Source of the DNA: Pedobacter sp. BAL39 | GTDB taxonomy: Bacteria; Bacteroidota; Bacteroidia; Sphingobacteriales; Sphingobacteriaceae | Reading direction: 5' to 3' | DNA: 48,384 bases | NCBI RefSeq assembly: GCF_000170795.1 | Contig: NZ_ABCM01000027.1 | Span: 1-48,384 of the forward strand | In this document: one piece after another, positions 9,115 to 18,640 of the stretch | Layout: every line of letters starts with the position of its first letter | Numbering within the stretch: the stretch's first letter is position 1 | Position numbers and translations under genes: made by a program | Notes under the pieces: model-generated | Database searches by the model: none | The model's input: the letters and a program-made list of their open reading frames with translations, nothing else | What the model was told of the DNA's origin: nothing

Positions 9115-10758
9115 ATGACAACAAAAGAAATTTTCGGCTACGAAGCTGATCCCCATTTTACAAAGAAAGTTGCATATTTTTCAATGGAGTTTGCCATTGA
9201 TCAGGCTTTGAAAATTTACAGTGGAGGACTGGGATTTCTGGCAGGCTCCCACCTGAGAAGTGCTTATGATCTGAAACAACATCTGGTAGGGGTCGGCATG
9301 CTTTGGAAATATGGTTATTATGACCAGACAAGGGATAGCGAAGGTCTCATGAAGCCAGAATTTGTCGAAAAACAATACAGCTTTCTGGAAGATACAGGAA
9401 TCGTATTTACGGTTCAGGTACATGACTCCCCTGTGCATGTCAAAGCGTGGCTACTGAGACCGGAAACATTTGGTGCTGCACCTCTGTTTTTGCTAAGTAC
9501 AGATGTAGCCGAAAATGATCCGGTGTCCAGATCAATTACCAATAACTTATACGACGAGAACGAAGCTACGCGGATTGCCCAAAGCATCGTGCTGGGAATA
9601 GGTGGTGCGATGTTGCTGGACCTGCTAAATTATGAACCGGAAGTTTATCATATGAATGAAGGACATTCGGTCGCCCTCAACTTTTATCTGTATGCGAAGT
9701 TTAAGAGTTTGCCGGAGATTCAGAAACGCGTTGTCTTCACAACTCATACACCGGAGGCTGCGGGAAATGAATCCCATAGTTACGCGCTGTTAAAAGAGAT
9801 GTCTTTCTTCTATCATTTACAGGACCATGAGGTGAAGTTCATTCTGGATATGGAGGGGGACTCCTTCAACTATACGCTTGCAGCATTAAAGTTCGCGAGA
9901 AAGGCCAATGGCGTTTCTAAGATTCATGGCAAAGTCGCTCAGGACATGTGGGCGGGAAATAGTGGGATCTGCGAAATTATAGCGATAACAAATGCACAAC
10001 ATAAAGGTCATTGGACAGATCCTTCATTAGCCGAAAGTTCGGCTGCAGGAGATGACGTAGCCTGGCTTCAAAGAAAAAAAGAGATGAAACAAGATCTTTT
10101 TAAAGTTGTGTCCGATCAGTGTGGTAAATTATTCGATCCCGAGGTTTTGACCATCGTTTGGGCCAGGCGTTTTGCCGGGTACAAGAGGGCGGACCTGATC
10201 ATGAGGGACTGGCAGCGCTTTGTAGATTTGGTGAGTAAACTGGATCATCCCGTTCAGGTAATCTGGGCGGGAAAACCTTATCCGAAGGATGGGCAAAGTG
10301 TCGATCTGTTCAATAAGATCATTACGCGCACCATGGATTTAAAAAATTGTGCTGTCTTAACAGGATATGAACTTGGTCTGTCCGCTTTATTGAAAAAAGG
10401 AGCTGATGTCTGGCTGAACAATCCGACAATGTACCGCGAGGCTTCTGGCACAAGTGGCATGACTGCAGCAATGAATGGGGCGATAAACCTGACCATTCCT
10501 GACGGATGGGTGCCGGAATTTGCCAGAGACAATGAGAATTGTTTCCTGATTGGGACAGCCCCTGACAACGCTAATCAAGAGGAAAGGGACAGATTCGAAA
10601 ACGTCAGTTTGCTGGATACACTCGAGACTAAAGTCCTCCCGACATATTACGAGCGTCCTGAACAATGGATAAAACTTGCTGAAACAGCCTCAGCGGATGT
10701 GGTCTTGTCCTTCGACTCGGCCCGTATGGCGACTGAGTACTATGAGTTGTTATATTGA
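9115..10758 (+). CDS. Short alpha-glucan phosphorylase-like protein with Lys-to-Thr change at the PLP site
   Basis: A 547-residue cytoplasmic GT35-type protein of the short alpha-glucan phosphorylase group. Family signatures: VAYFSMEFAI and YSGGLGFLAGSHL near the N-terminus, HMNEGHSVALN and FTTHTPEAAGNESH in the middle, and VWARRFAGYKRADL with IWAGKPYPKDG in the C-terminal half. The phosphorylase motif that normally reads GTxxMK, whose Lys binds pyridoxal phosphate, is here GTSGMT with Thr450 (codon ACT at 10462-10464). The rest of the motif (EASGTSGM and AMNGAINLTI) is intact. Either the protein does not phosphorolyse glucans in the usual way or the family subgroup has another role. No glycogen gene is adjacent. 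Confidence 0.85.
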   Translation: MTTKEIFGYEADPHFTKKVAYFSMEFAIDQALKIYSGGLGFLAGSHLRSAYDLKQHLVGVGMLWKYGYYDQTRDSEGLMKPEFVEKQYSFLEDTGIVFTVQVHDSPVHVKAWLLRPETFGAAPLFLLSTDVAENDPVSRSITNNLYDENEATRIAQSIVLGIGGAMLLDLLNYEPEVYHMNEGHSVALNFYLYAKFKSLPEIQKRVVFTTHTPEAAGNESHSYALLKEMSFFYHLQDHEVKFILDMEGDSFNYTLAALKFARKANGVSKIHGKVAQDMWAGNSGICEIIAITNAQHKGHWTDPSLAESSAAGDDVAWLQRKKEMKQDLFKVVSDQCGKLFDPEVLTIVWARRFAGYKRADLIMRDWQRFVDLVSKLDHPVQVIWAGKPYPKDGQSVDLFNKIITRTMDLKNCAVLTGYELGLSALLKKGADVWLNNPTMYREASGTSGMTAAMNGAINLTIPDGWVPEFARDNENCFLIGTAPDNANQEERDRFENVSLLDTLETKVLPTYYERPEQWIKLAETASADVVLSFDSARMATEYYELLY

Positions 10759-10797
10759 CAAATCAATATTTTTTTTGAATGCATTCAGTCTTGCTTG

Positions 10798-11247
10798 TTA
10801 ATTCAGTTCCTGATTTGTTCCAGGAACCTTGGAAGGTCTGAGATTGACAAATGTCATTAGACCCGCAATCAGAAAACATGCGTTGATGAAGATGTGCGGG
10901 GTAATCCGGATCTTATCCGTAGAAGGGGCAAGTGACGCCACGATCAGGGCTGTTGAGCTGCTGAGCAAGACCGTATAGATAATCCCTGCAATGCGCGGAT
11001 TCGGAGCATACGAAATTAGCCGGTACACGATGAATACACATACCAATAAGGCGCCTAGATATATTAAATACCAGAATACACTTGCGTTGCTGATGGTCAA
11101 AGCTGAACTCTGTAAGTCCCGGATCTCCCCTAATGCAAATTTCGCGAGGATAAAGTAGGCAATAAGCCAGAAAAGATACGTACCTAAAGTAGCCAATACC
11201 CATTTAGCTAATGCTTTAAATGTAAGCGTGTGTTTAGAAGACTGCAT
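10798..11247 (-). CDS. Four-helix membrane protein of unknown function
   Basis: A 149-residue protein I do not recognise. It has four hydrophobic stretches: WVLATLGTYLFWLIAYFILA (about 16-35), VFWYLIYLGALLVCVFIVY (about 57-75), AGIIYTVLLSSSTALIVASL (about 87-106) and HIFINACFLIAGLMTFVNL (about 117-135). The N-terminus is short and basic. It is convergent with the phosphorylase-like gene, with 39 bases between stops. The alternation of helices and short loops supports a real inner-membrane protein; function unknown. Confidence 0.7.
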   Translation of the reverse strand: MQSSKHTLTFKALAKWVLATLGTYLFWLIAYFILAKFALGEIRDLQSSALTISNASVFWYLIYLGALLVCVFIVYRLISYAPNPRIAGIIYTVLLSSSTALIVASLAPSTDKIRITPHIFINACFLIAGLMTFVNLRPSKVPGTNQELN

Positions 11248-11514
11248 GTTGTTGTTTAACCCCTATAATAAAATCAAAAACTGTAATATGAAAGCCGGGC
11301 TATCCAGCACCGGCTTTCGAACAAAACTTAGACTAACCAAATCCAAATATTTTTGAGCGTTGCTGATTGCTATCATTCGTTTTTGAACCGGATCTCTGAT
11401 CAGCGACACAAATATAATTAAATTCTACTAATTTGGTAGTCTTTTATTTTTATTCTATATTTGAGACAGTTAATCTGATTTGTTCATCGGCAGGATGCCA
11501 AAATACAATTTGAT
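11248..11514. other. Intergenic region with inverted repeat and promoter
   Basis: Between the membrane-protein start and the small gene at 11515. It holds an 8-bp inverted repeat (AAAGCCGG at 11291-11298 and CCGGCTTT at 11310-11317, loop 11), not followed by a T-run, and the promoter at 11432-11463. No other coding sequence was seen. Confidence 0.5.
11432..11463 (+). promoter_or_regulatory. Near-consensus Bacteroidota promoter (TTTG-N20-TATATTTG)
   Basis: A TTTG at 11432-11435 and TATATTTG at 11456-11463, spaced 20 bases, match the Bacteroidota sigma-A consensus TTTG-N19/20-TAnnTTTG. This is the best full promoter in the window. A start site near 11470 gives a leader of about 45 bases for the small gene at 11515. 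Confidence 0.7.
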
Positions 11515-11673
11515 ATGTCCATCTACTTAGAGTTTCCAGCTATAGCCGAGTACCCATTATATCCTAATCCATTCAGGAATGATCAGGAGGTTTTTTTTCC
11601 TGAGGATGAACTTCCGAAAGTGGCGGAAGAAAAAATAACACTACACGATTACCTCACCCTGAAGATGGTGTGA
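11515..11673 (+). CDS. 52-residue hypothetical protein behind a strong promoter
   Basis: An ATG at 11515 opens a 52-codon frame ending in TGA at 11671-11673. The product starts MSIYLEFPAIAEYPLYPNPF and ends LHDYLTLKMV; it is acidic, rich in Pro, Tyr and Glu, with no membrane segment or signal peptide. I do not recognise it. Support for a real gene is the near-consensus promoter 50 bases upstream and the non-random composition; no comparative evidence is available. It lies 131 bases before the sigma gene at 11804 on the same strand and could be its leader peptide or an independent small protein. Confidence 0.4.
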   Translation: MSIYLEFPAIAEYPLYPNPFRNDQEVFFPEDELPKVAEEKITLHDYLTLKMV

Positions 11674-11751
11674 AACCTTCATTCATCATTGTGGTATTCA
11701 AAAGATAGGTTCTGCAGCCGCCCTCATCATGTATTTTGGTAACTTCCAAAA

Positions 11752-11771
11752 ATTATCCATATTTGGATAAT
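11752..11771 (+). promoter_or_regulatory. Palindromic element upstream of the first sigma gene
   Basis: Inverted repeat ATTATCC (11752-11758) and GGATAAT (11765-11771) around a 6-base AT loop, ending 33 bases before ATG 11804. Size and place suit a transcription-factor operator or promoter-proximal site. No TAnnTTTG element was found for this sigma gene. Confidence 0.4.
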
Positions 11772-11803
11772 CTTCCTTAACTTATCTATATACAATCGAC
11801 GAC

Positions 11804-12394
11804 ATGGCTAGTGAGCAAGAGGTATGGGATGAATTTCGGTCTGGGGATGAGGGGGCGTTCAAAGTGGTCTTTGATACCTACTATGATCCATTGTTCAATT
11901 ATGGCCACAAGTTTTCCCCGGATGATCATATCATCGAAGATGTGATTCAGGATTTGTTTGTCAAGCTCTGGGTGGGAAGAGCAAGTATCAAACAGACAGG
12001 ATCCGTAAAAAATTATCTTTATAAGGCTTTCCGTCGTCGGCTGTTCCGCAAACTCGACTATGCACCGAAGATCATGTCCGTCCCGGACACGGAGCAGGAT
12101 TTCCCTTTTAACATAGAGCTTGGTCACGACCAACAGATCATCAGTACAGAGCGGATTGAAAATATCCGTCGAAACCTCACTGTAGCTCTTGATCACATGA
12201 CGTCACGACAGCGGGAGATCATCCATTTGCGCTATTTCGAGGAGCTTGAATTCCCGGAGATTGCGGACGTCATGCAGTTGTCGCAAAAAGCGACCTATAA
12301 ATTGCTCTACAGAGCCATAGATACCCTAAAGAAGAACCTTCCAAGATTTGACTACCTGCTGATCATTTACCTGCTCAATCTCCCCAGAAAATAA
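11804..12394 (+). CDS. ECF RNA polymerase sigma factor (Bacteroidota type)
   Basis: A 196-residue ECF sigma factor. Region 2 spans about 1-90 with GAFKVVFDTYYDPLFNYG and EDVIQDLFVKLW, the usual -10 recognition and core-binding helix. Region 4 spans about 125-180 with RQREIIHLRYFEELEFPEIA and a helix-turn-helix ending in KATYKLLYRAIDTLKK. The C-terminus continues as a hydrophobic tail (FDYLLIIYLLNLPRK). The FecR-type anti-sigma gene follows after 206 bases, so the pair should control the SusC/SusD operon downstream. Confidence 0.92.
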   Translation: MASEQEVWDEFRSGDEGAFKVVFDTYYDPLFNYGHKFSPDDHIIEDVIQDLFVKLWVGRASIKQTGSVKNYLYKAFRRRLFRKLDYAPKIMSVPDTEQDFPFNIELGHDQQIISTERIENIRRNLTVALDHMTSRQREIIHLRYFEELEFPEIADVMQLSQKATYKLLYRAIDTLKKNLPRFDYLLIIYLLNLPRK

Positions 12395-12600
12395 ACGCTT
12401 TCTTTTATTGACGGGAACCCCTTGGTTTAATAGCCGGCCGGGACACTGTACTTGCACCCGGGAAGGCTCTTTTGAACCTATTCAACCCCTTTTTCTGCAT
12501 GCCGGACGCACAGCCAGAGCATCCAACAATTTAAAAAATAAAAAAACAGAAACTACTGGGGTAAAATATAAAACGCATGTGTATATAACATTAACAAATC

Positions 12601-13650
12601 ATGAACAACATCGAATCAGCCAACTACAGCAGCTTTGAAACGCTGGACTTTTTCACAGATGAGCATTTCATCCGCTACGTATTGCATTCCGAAGATGCAG
12701 ACCGGGCCTATTGGCAGCAGGTCATGCTCAGCTATCCGGATAAGTTAAATGCAATGGAGGAGGCTGAAGCATGGGTGCTGATGCTCAATCGCCAGCCATT
12801 ATATCAGGGAAATACTCCGAGAGAGGAAATCTGGGATAAGGTGAGTTCTAAAATCGGGAAACACAACCACGTTCAACGCACATATGTGGTTCCATTAAAA
12901 AGAGCAGCAAGGTGGCTGTCGGGAATCGCTGCGCTCATCCTGCTGTATTTTTCAATTACTGAGGTGATGCAATTTGGCCGGCAGACATTCCAGTCGCACT
13001 ATGGTGAGCTTAGGAGCGTCATCTTCCCTGACGAGTCCGTTGCAATGTTAAATGCCAATAGTAAGATTTACTACCACCGGGACTGGCGCTCAGATAAACC
13101 TAGAGAGCTGTGGCTCGAGGGGGAAGCTTCCTTTAAGGTGAAGCATGTGGCTATTAAAAACAGGTTTCAGGAAGCCGATTCTTTTAAGGTCCATGTCAAT
13201 GGATTGGAACTAACGGTGTTGGGTACACAGTTTAATGTGAAAGACAGGCGTGGAGAAACAGAGATTTCGCTGATTGAAGGTAGTCTTCGGATCGATAAAA
13301 AAGACGGTAAAGGCTTCTCGCGTATCATGAAGCCGGGTGATGTGTTCCGCTATGATGGACATCAGCTTTTAAAAACAGACCATCAGCGTGCAGCAAATGC
13401 AAGTATCTCATGGACGCGCAAGGAACTGGAACTGCAAGGCTATGCACTTCAGGATGTATTGAACGTGCTGGAGGATACCTATGGTTACAAGATTACTATG
13501 CACGCTCCAGAGCTGGCAGCCAAACGCCTTTCCGGGGTGATCCCTTTGACCAATGACCAGGATATCATTTTCGTCATGGAAAAGGTATTCAAGATCAGCG
13601 TGACACGGCGCAACAGAGAATTGATTATTGACAAAGCTAAACAAGAATGA
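12601..13650 (+). CDS. FecR-family anti-sigma factor
   Basis: A 349-residue inner-membrane anti-sigma regulator. The cytoplasmic N-terminal part (about 1-95, FFTDEHFIRYVLHSEDADRA) should bind the sigma factor at 11804. One membrane helix lies near WLSGIAALILLYFSI (about 103-117). The periplasmic part has a FecR domain (FPDESVAMLNANSKI, then LWLEGEASFKV and LTVLGTQFNVKD) and a C-terminal DUF4974/STN-like domain (ALQDVLNVLEDTYGYKI). It relays contact from the SusC receptor encoded 59 bases downstream. The normal domain order is complete. Confidence 0.92.
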   Translation: MNNIESANYSSFETLDFFTDEHFIRYVLHSEDADRAYWQQVMLSYPDKLNAMEEAEAWVLMLNRQPLYQGNTPREEIWDKVSSKIGKHNHVQRTYVVPLKRAARWLSGIAALILLYFSITEVMQFGRQTFQSHYGELRSVIFPDESVAMLNANSKIYYHRDWRSDKPRELWLEGEASFKVKHVAIKNRFQEADSFKVHVNGLELTVLGTQFNVKDRRGETEISLIEGSLRIDKKDGKGFSRIMKPGDVFRYDGHQLLKTDHQRAANASISWTRKELELQGYALQDVLNVLEDTYGYKITMHAPELAAKRLSGVIPLTNDQDIIFVMEKVFKISVTRRNRELIIDKAKQE

Positions 13651-13709
13651 TACCGACATAAATAAATACCAGCAGAATCAACTAAACCACAAACCATAAA
13701 ACAAACTAA

Positions 13710-16700
13710 ATGAAAAGACAACTACTCATTGTTATGAGCATAATGCTCTGTGTAGGCTTTTTTAATACTGTTTCCGCACAGCAGAAGATGAGCCTCAAGC
13801 AGGCACTGCAGGAGATTCAAAAAGCCTATGGTACGAAATTTTCTTACCAGGCTGAATTGATAGACGGTTTACAGGCAACACTGACCTTGCCGCTGTCTAA
13901 ATCTCAACCGGTAGAAAGGGCCTTAAAACAGGTGCTTTATCCGAATAAATTGCTTTTCCTGTATGTCCAGGACAATTATTATACCCTAATCACAGACAAT
14001 AGGGAACAAGAAGTGAATACCGATGCCGCACGGTCAAACATTCCGGAGCCGAACTACCGCACCATTACAGGTAAGGTAACAGATGCAATCGGAATGCCGC
14101 TGGTGAGCGCTACAGTATTTCCGGAAGGAATGGGAAATCGTAATGGCAGCGTGACCAGCAGTGACGGGTCATTTACCCTTCGCCTGCAACAGGAGGCCAC
14201 TGCACTGGTCGTTACCTATGTTGGAATGCAGCCTAAAAAAATTCCACTGGGGAAAACGAATGTGATTAATGTAACTATGGATGACAATCTCAACCTACTC
14301 AAGGAGGTATCGGTAGTTTCGATGGGTTACACCAAACTCCCTAAAGAACGCGCTACAGGTGCATTTGGAAGCATCACCAGTAAGGAAATCAGAGAGGTGC
14401 CTTCCATCAATATTCTGGAGAGAATTGAAAACCTGACGCCTGGTGTGCAGGTTGACCTGAAACAAAATACAATCCGGGTGCGGGGTGTAAACAGCTTTAG
14501 CACCGCCACTGCGTCGCCACTGATCGTCGTGGATGGATTTCCGGTGATGGAAACCACGGACCGGGCCGGCAACTTGTCGGATGTGGTTTCGAATGTGAGC
14601 GGTGGCGCCATATTGAACCGTTATAATCCGGAGGACATAGAAAGCATTACAATTTTAAAAGATGCGGCTGCAACCTCAATCTGGGGCGCCCGTGCAGGAA
14701 ACGGCGTAATTGTCATTGAGACAAAACGCGGTAAAAATGGTCCCACAGCGGTGAATTTCAGTACCAATCTAAGCATTTCTTCACCTGCAGACCTGAATAA
14801 ATTGAATACCATGACCTCAGCTCAGTATATTGACCTGGAGCGAGAGGTAAAAGAACTGGGTTTTCTTACCGACCCGGCCATTAAGCAAGACTGGCAGACA
14901 TTCAACAGCAACGCGCCCCTGGGAGAAGCCCTGGAGTGGATGTTTAAAGTGGATAGAGGAACAGCTACTGTTGCAGAAGGTGACGAGGCACTGGCACGTC
15001 TTTCCCAGATTGACAACAAAAGTCAGATCCGTGATCTGATGATGCAAAAGGCGGTTACGCAGCAATATAATTTGTCATTGTCTGGCGGCGCCAATAAGAG
15101 CAGTTATTACATCTCGGGAAATTATACACGTGACTTGCCTGTTTTCAGAGAAAATCTGGGTCAGAGCTTTTTCCTGACCTCAAATCTAACCAATAAGCTA
15201 TTTAATGACCGGTTAACGCTGAACATCGGGATCAATTATACGTATTCTAACAGTGTGAATAATCCCACGGCTGCAAACACAATCAGTACGGGTGTTCTTG
15301 GACTGAGACCTTACGAATTATTAAGAGATGAAAATGGCAATAACATTGAACGCTCTATTCGATTCAGGGATGAAGTGAGTCAGGACTTCCTCGATAAAGG
15401 ATACCTGCCCTGGACCTATTCTGCATTGGACGATCTTTATGCGGTCGATAATCAAACCAGTGCCAACCGATTCCGTTTCAATATGGATGCGACTACTAAG
15501 CTCGGAGAAGGCCTTACCTTTTCCGTCCTGGGCTCTCTGCAACGCAATCTGGAGGTAACGGAAGACATCAGTTCTGTGGATAGCTACTATGTCCGCGATA
15601 TGGTAAATTATGGAACTACCATAAATACTGCAGGCAAAAGAGTATATGGTGTGCCAATGGGTGGTACGCTGCGTCTGGCTAACTACGACGGATGGGAGTA
15701 TAATCTACGTGGTCAGCTGAACGTCGATAAACAATTGGCCAGCTTTGTGAAACTGAACCTTATTGGTGGTGCGGAGATCCGTCAGACGCGCTACCAGTCT
15801 TCTAATCAGGTGCGCTATGGTTTCAATCCTGACACCTATTCTAACCTGATAGTGAATCCTACGGCCAACTATACAAACGTAGAAGGCTGGAGCTCTCAAA
15901 TCGGATACAATGATAATCTTGCGAAAAACATCAACAGGGCACTTTCTTATTATTCGAACGCTGGTCTTTCTTTTTTGAATGACAAGTATGTGGTCTCAGG
16001 TAGCTTGCGTTTCGATGACTATACTTTAACCGGTGCTGCAAGGAATCAACGCGCTAAACCACTCTGGTCTGCAGGAGTAAAATGGAATGCCAAAATGGAA
16101 AATTTCATGCAGAATGTCAATTGGCTGGATGCATTGTCCTTCAGAATGACTTATGGGGTAGCAGGAACAATGCCGAAGTCGGCGGCTAATGTTGTGGTGA
16201 TCAATACCAGTACAGATAACAATACCAATGAGCAGATTGCATCTATTGCTTCCCCTGCAAACAACCAGATTTCCTGGGAAAAGGTGAAGACCTTCAACCT
16301 GGGGACAGACTTTGCGGTATTACATGGACGTCTGTCTTTCAACGTGGATATTTATCAAAAAAGGATGAGTGATATTTTGTACAGGTTACCGTTCAATCCT
16401 ACTTATGGGTGGACGAGCCTGGAATTCAATAGTGCTTCCATGAAAGGTAACGGCTTTGAACTGGGGATGAGAATGGATGTTATCAAAAATAAAGCATATG
16501 GCTGGTCCAGTTTGTTCAACTTCTCCTACAATACCAATGAGGTGACGGATAACCGTATCGTTAAGAATACAACTACAAACCTGGTGAATGGTAGTTTTGC
16601 CGTAGGCTTACCCCTGGATTATATGTATGCTTACCGTTGGGCCGGTCTGGACGACAAAGGCCAGTCGCAGGTTTACAATAAGAATGGTGAGATTATCAGT

Positions 16701-17264
16701 TCTGCAGTGGGTAACAACATGTTATCAGCAGATGATCTGGTGTATCAGGGTCGTACTACTGCACCTTACTTTGGTGCTTTTAACAACGACTTCAGGTACA
16801 AGCAATTTAACCTGGGGGTACGTATCTCTTATTCGATGGGTAATGTTCTGCGAAGATCTTCTGTACAGAATTATCCCGATTATGTGGGCTACAGGGGTGT
16901 CATCGGTTCCCAAAAAGACCTTGCTGAGCGTTGGAGGCAACCTGGTGATGAAGACTTTACCAATGTTCCGGGCCTGAAGAATGTTTCCTACAACAGCCTA
17001 CAGCGGTATACCTACTCCGATCTGCTGACAATCAGCGGAAGTTACATCCGGTTACAGCAGATTTCATTGAGTTACAATGCACCTGCTGCGTTGCTCAAAG
17101 GTTCTCCTTTCAAATCGGCAAGCTTCAGTGCGAGCGCAAGAAACCTGGGACTGATCTGGACAAAAAACAAGGACGGGATAGATCCTGCTTACTTGTATAC
17201 CAATAATTATAATAACCTGCCGCCAGCTAAGGCATTTTTCATCAGCATCAATACTTCTTTCTAA
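13710..17264 (+). CDS. SusC/RagA-family TonB-linked outer-membrane transporter with STN domain
   Basis: An 1184-residue outer-membrane transporter. A signal peptide (to about 23, VSAQQ) is followed by an STN domain (about 25-100, LKQALQEIQKAYGTKFSYQ), a carboxypeptidase-like domain (about 112-195), the plug (about 205-340, with ILKDAAATSIWGARAGNGVI) and a large beta-barrel ending in AFFISINTSF. The STN domain identifies it as a signalling transporter that talks to the FecR protein encoded just upstream. The SusD partner follows after 23 bases. The substrate is unknown; the downstream protease and TlpA genes suggest a peptide or protein-derived ligand rather than a glycan (inference). Confidence 0.94.
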   Translation: MKRQLLIVMSIMLCVGFFNTVSAQQKMSLKQALQEIQKAYGTKFSYQAELIDGLQATLTLPLSKSQPVERALKQVLYPNKLLFLYVQDNYYTLITDNREQEVNTDAARSNIPEPNYRTITGKVTDAIGMPLVSATVFPEGMGNRNGSVTSSDGSFTLRLQQEATALVVTYVGMQPKKIPLGKTNVINVTMDDNLNLLKEVSVVSMGYTKLPKERATGAFGSITSKEIREVPSINILERIENLTPGVQVDLKQNTIRVRGVNSFSTATASPLIVVDGFPVMETTDRAGNLSDVVSNVSGGAILNRYNPEDIESITILKDAAATSIWGARAGNGVIVIETKRGKNGPTAVNFSTNLSISSPADLNKLNTMTSAQYIDLEREVKELGFLTDPAIKQDWQTFNSNAPLGEALEWMFKVDRGTATVAEGDEALARLSQIDNKSQIRDLMMQKAVTQQYNLSLSGGANKSSYYISGNYTRDLPVFRENLGQSFFLTSNLTNKLFNDRLTLNIGINYTYSNSVNNPTAANTISTGVLGLRPYELLRDENGNNIERSIRFRDEVSQDFLDKGYLPWTYSALDDLYAVDNQTSANRFRFNMDATTKLGEGLTFSVLGSLQRNLEVTEDISSVDSYYVRDMVNYGTTINTAGKRVYGVPMGGTLRLANYDGWEYNLRGQLNVDKQLASFVKLNLIGGAEIRQTRYQSSNQVRYGFNPDTYSNLIVNPTANYTNVEGWSSQIGYNDNLAKNINRALSYYSNAGLSFLNDKYVVSGSLRFDDYTLTGAARNQRAKPLWSAGVKWNAKMENFMQNVNWLDALSFRMTYGVAGTMPKSAANVVVINTSTDNNTNEQIASIASPANNQISWEKVKTFNLGTDFAVLHGRLSFNVDIYQKRMSDILYRLPFNPTYGWTSLEFNSASMKGNGFELGMRMDVIKNKAYGWSSLFNFSYNTNEVTDNRIVKNTTTNLVNGSFAVGLPLDYMYAYRWAGLDDKGQSQVYNKNGEIISSAVGNNMLSADDLVYQGRTTAPYFGAFNNDFRYKQFNLGVRISYSMGNVLRRSSVQNYPDYVGYRGVIGSQKDLAERWRQPGDEDFTNVPGLKNVSYNSLQRYTYSDLLTISGSYIRLQQISLSYNAPAALLKGSPFKSASFSASARNLGLIWTKNKDGIDPAYLYTNNYNNLPPAKAFFISINTSF

Positions 17265-17287
17265 TCATAGCATATAAAATATTAGTA

Positions 17288-18640
17288 ATGAAAACATCAA
17301 TCGTTAAATTCCTTGCAGGTATGCTGCTGGTTGTATTGGCACCATCCTGTCGTAAATATGTCGAAGTTCAGCAATATGGTAACAGAACATTGCTCAATAC
17401 GACCGATTACCAGTTTGTGATGAACAATAGGGAAGACTTTAAATTAGGTTATATCCTGCCGACAGTAGTCAATGATGATATGGCAACCACTACGGCTTCA
17501 CATCAGGCTACCTGGGGATCGGAAATTAAAAATGCCTACATATGGGCTGCTGAGTATTATGTCCAAGGCCAGTCTGATGTGGGTTGGAACAACCTTTACA
17601 AACAAATTTACACCTGTAATGAGGTATTGTACGGAGTAATGTCCAGTAAAAATGGTACTGATGCGCTGAAACGTGAAATTTATGCTGAAGCACTTGTTCA
17701 ACGTGCTTTTGCCTTTCTGATGCTCGCTAACCAATATGCCGAAGTTTACAATCCGGCTACGGCGGCAGCACAGGTAGGGATACCAATGTTGACCACTCCG
17801 GATCTATATCAGCCGTTAAACCGTACCAGTTTGAAAAACGTATACGACCAGGTTGTTAAAGACTTGCAGGAAGCAATACCTTCATTACCTAATACGGGGA
17901 CCAATAATGGGCATCCAGGCAAGGCTGCGGCTTATGCGTTGCTGTCAAGGTGTTATCTGTATATGCGTAATTTCGAGCTGGCTGGTGAAGCTGCTGACAA
18001 TGCACTGGCCTTGAAAGCTAGTTTGCTCGACCTTTCCATCTACGCTGTCGGTAACACTGCTTCTTTCCCCCGTTCGCTGGCGGATCCTGAAATTTTGTTG
18101 TACAAAGTTACGGCAGGAACTTTCCGCTCGGAACTGAATCCGGAATTGCTTGCTTTGTTTGCTACCGGTGACCAACGCTATAACTTATACACTGGAACTC
18201 AGTCTGGTGTTCCAGGACGCTCATATGTTCGTGGTAACTTCACTTTCGAAGGAATTTATACCGGCCTGAGTGTGCCAGAGGTAATGCTAAACAGAGCTGA
18301 AGTCTATGCCCGTGCCGGAAACATCGGCAAAACGGTCGAATTGCTAAATACATTAAGAGCAAAACGTTTCACTTCTGCTGCCTATCAGGATCTGGTCATC
18401 ACCAATGTTGCTGATTTACTTCCCGCTGTTATTGAAGAGCGTCGCCGTGAATTTATGGGGACAGGTCTACGGTGGTTCGATCAGCGCAGACTGAATCTGG
18501 ATGCTACGCTATCTAAACCTGTATCGAGAACCTTTGAGGGGCAGACCTACACCTTGACCCCTGGCAGCAACCGCTTCATTTTCCCAATTGCGCAAGGCAT
18601 CCTTGACCTTAACCCAGAAATACAACAAAGCCCAAGATAG
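17288..18640 (+). CDS. SusD/RagB-family surface lipoprotein
   Basis: A 450-residue lipoprotein with an SPII signal (LAPSC, lipid-modified Cys21). The mature protein has the tetratricopeptide-rich SusD fold: YTCNEVLYGV and ALVQRAFAFLMLANQYAEVY in the first half, GKAAAYALLSRCYLYM in the middle, and the C-terminal signature PEVMLNRAEVYARAG followed by IEERRREFMGTGLRWFDQRRL. It forms the lid of the SusC transporter at 13710 and binds ligand at the surface. Its TAG stop directly abuts the ATG of the TlpA-like gene (18641), which indicates tight translational coupling. Confidence 0.94.
   Translation: MKTSIVKFLAGMLLVVLAPSCRKYVEVQQYGNRTLLNTTDYQFVMNNREDFKLGYILPTVVNDDMATTTASHQATWGSEIKNAYIWAAEYYVQGQSDVGWNNLYKQIYTCNEVLYGVMSSKNGTDALKREIYAEALVQRAFAFLMLANQYAEVYNPATAAAQVGIPMLTTPDLYQPLNRTSLKNVYDQVVKDLQEAIPSLPNTGTNNGHPGKAAAYALLSRCYLYMRNFELAGEAADNALALKASLLDLSIYAVGNTASFPRSLADPEILLYKVTAGTFRSELNPELLALFATGDQRYNLYTGTQSGVPGRSYVRGNFTFEGIYTGLSVPEVMLNRAEVYARAGNIGKTVELLNTLRAKRFTSAAYQDLVITNVADLLPAVIEERRREFMGTGLRWFDQRRLNLDATLSKPVSRTFEGQTYTLTPGSNRFIFPIAQGILDLNPEIQQSPR

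Noticed and set aside
12395..12600. Small frame in the first sigma-FecR gap (12408-12638)
   Set aside because: Low-complexity end, overlap with the FecR start and no recognisable protein features.
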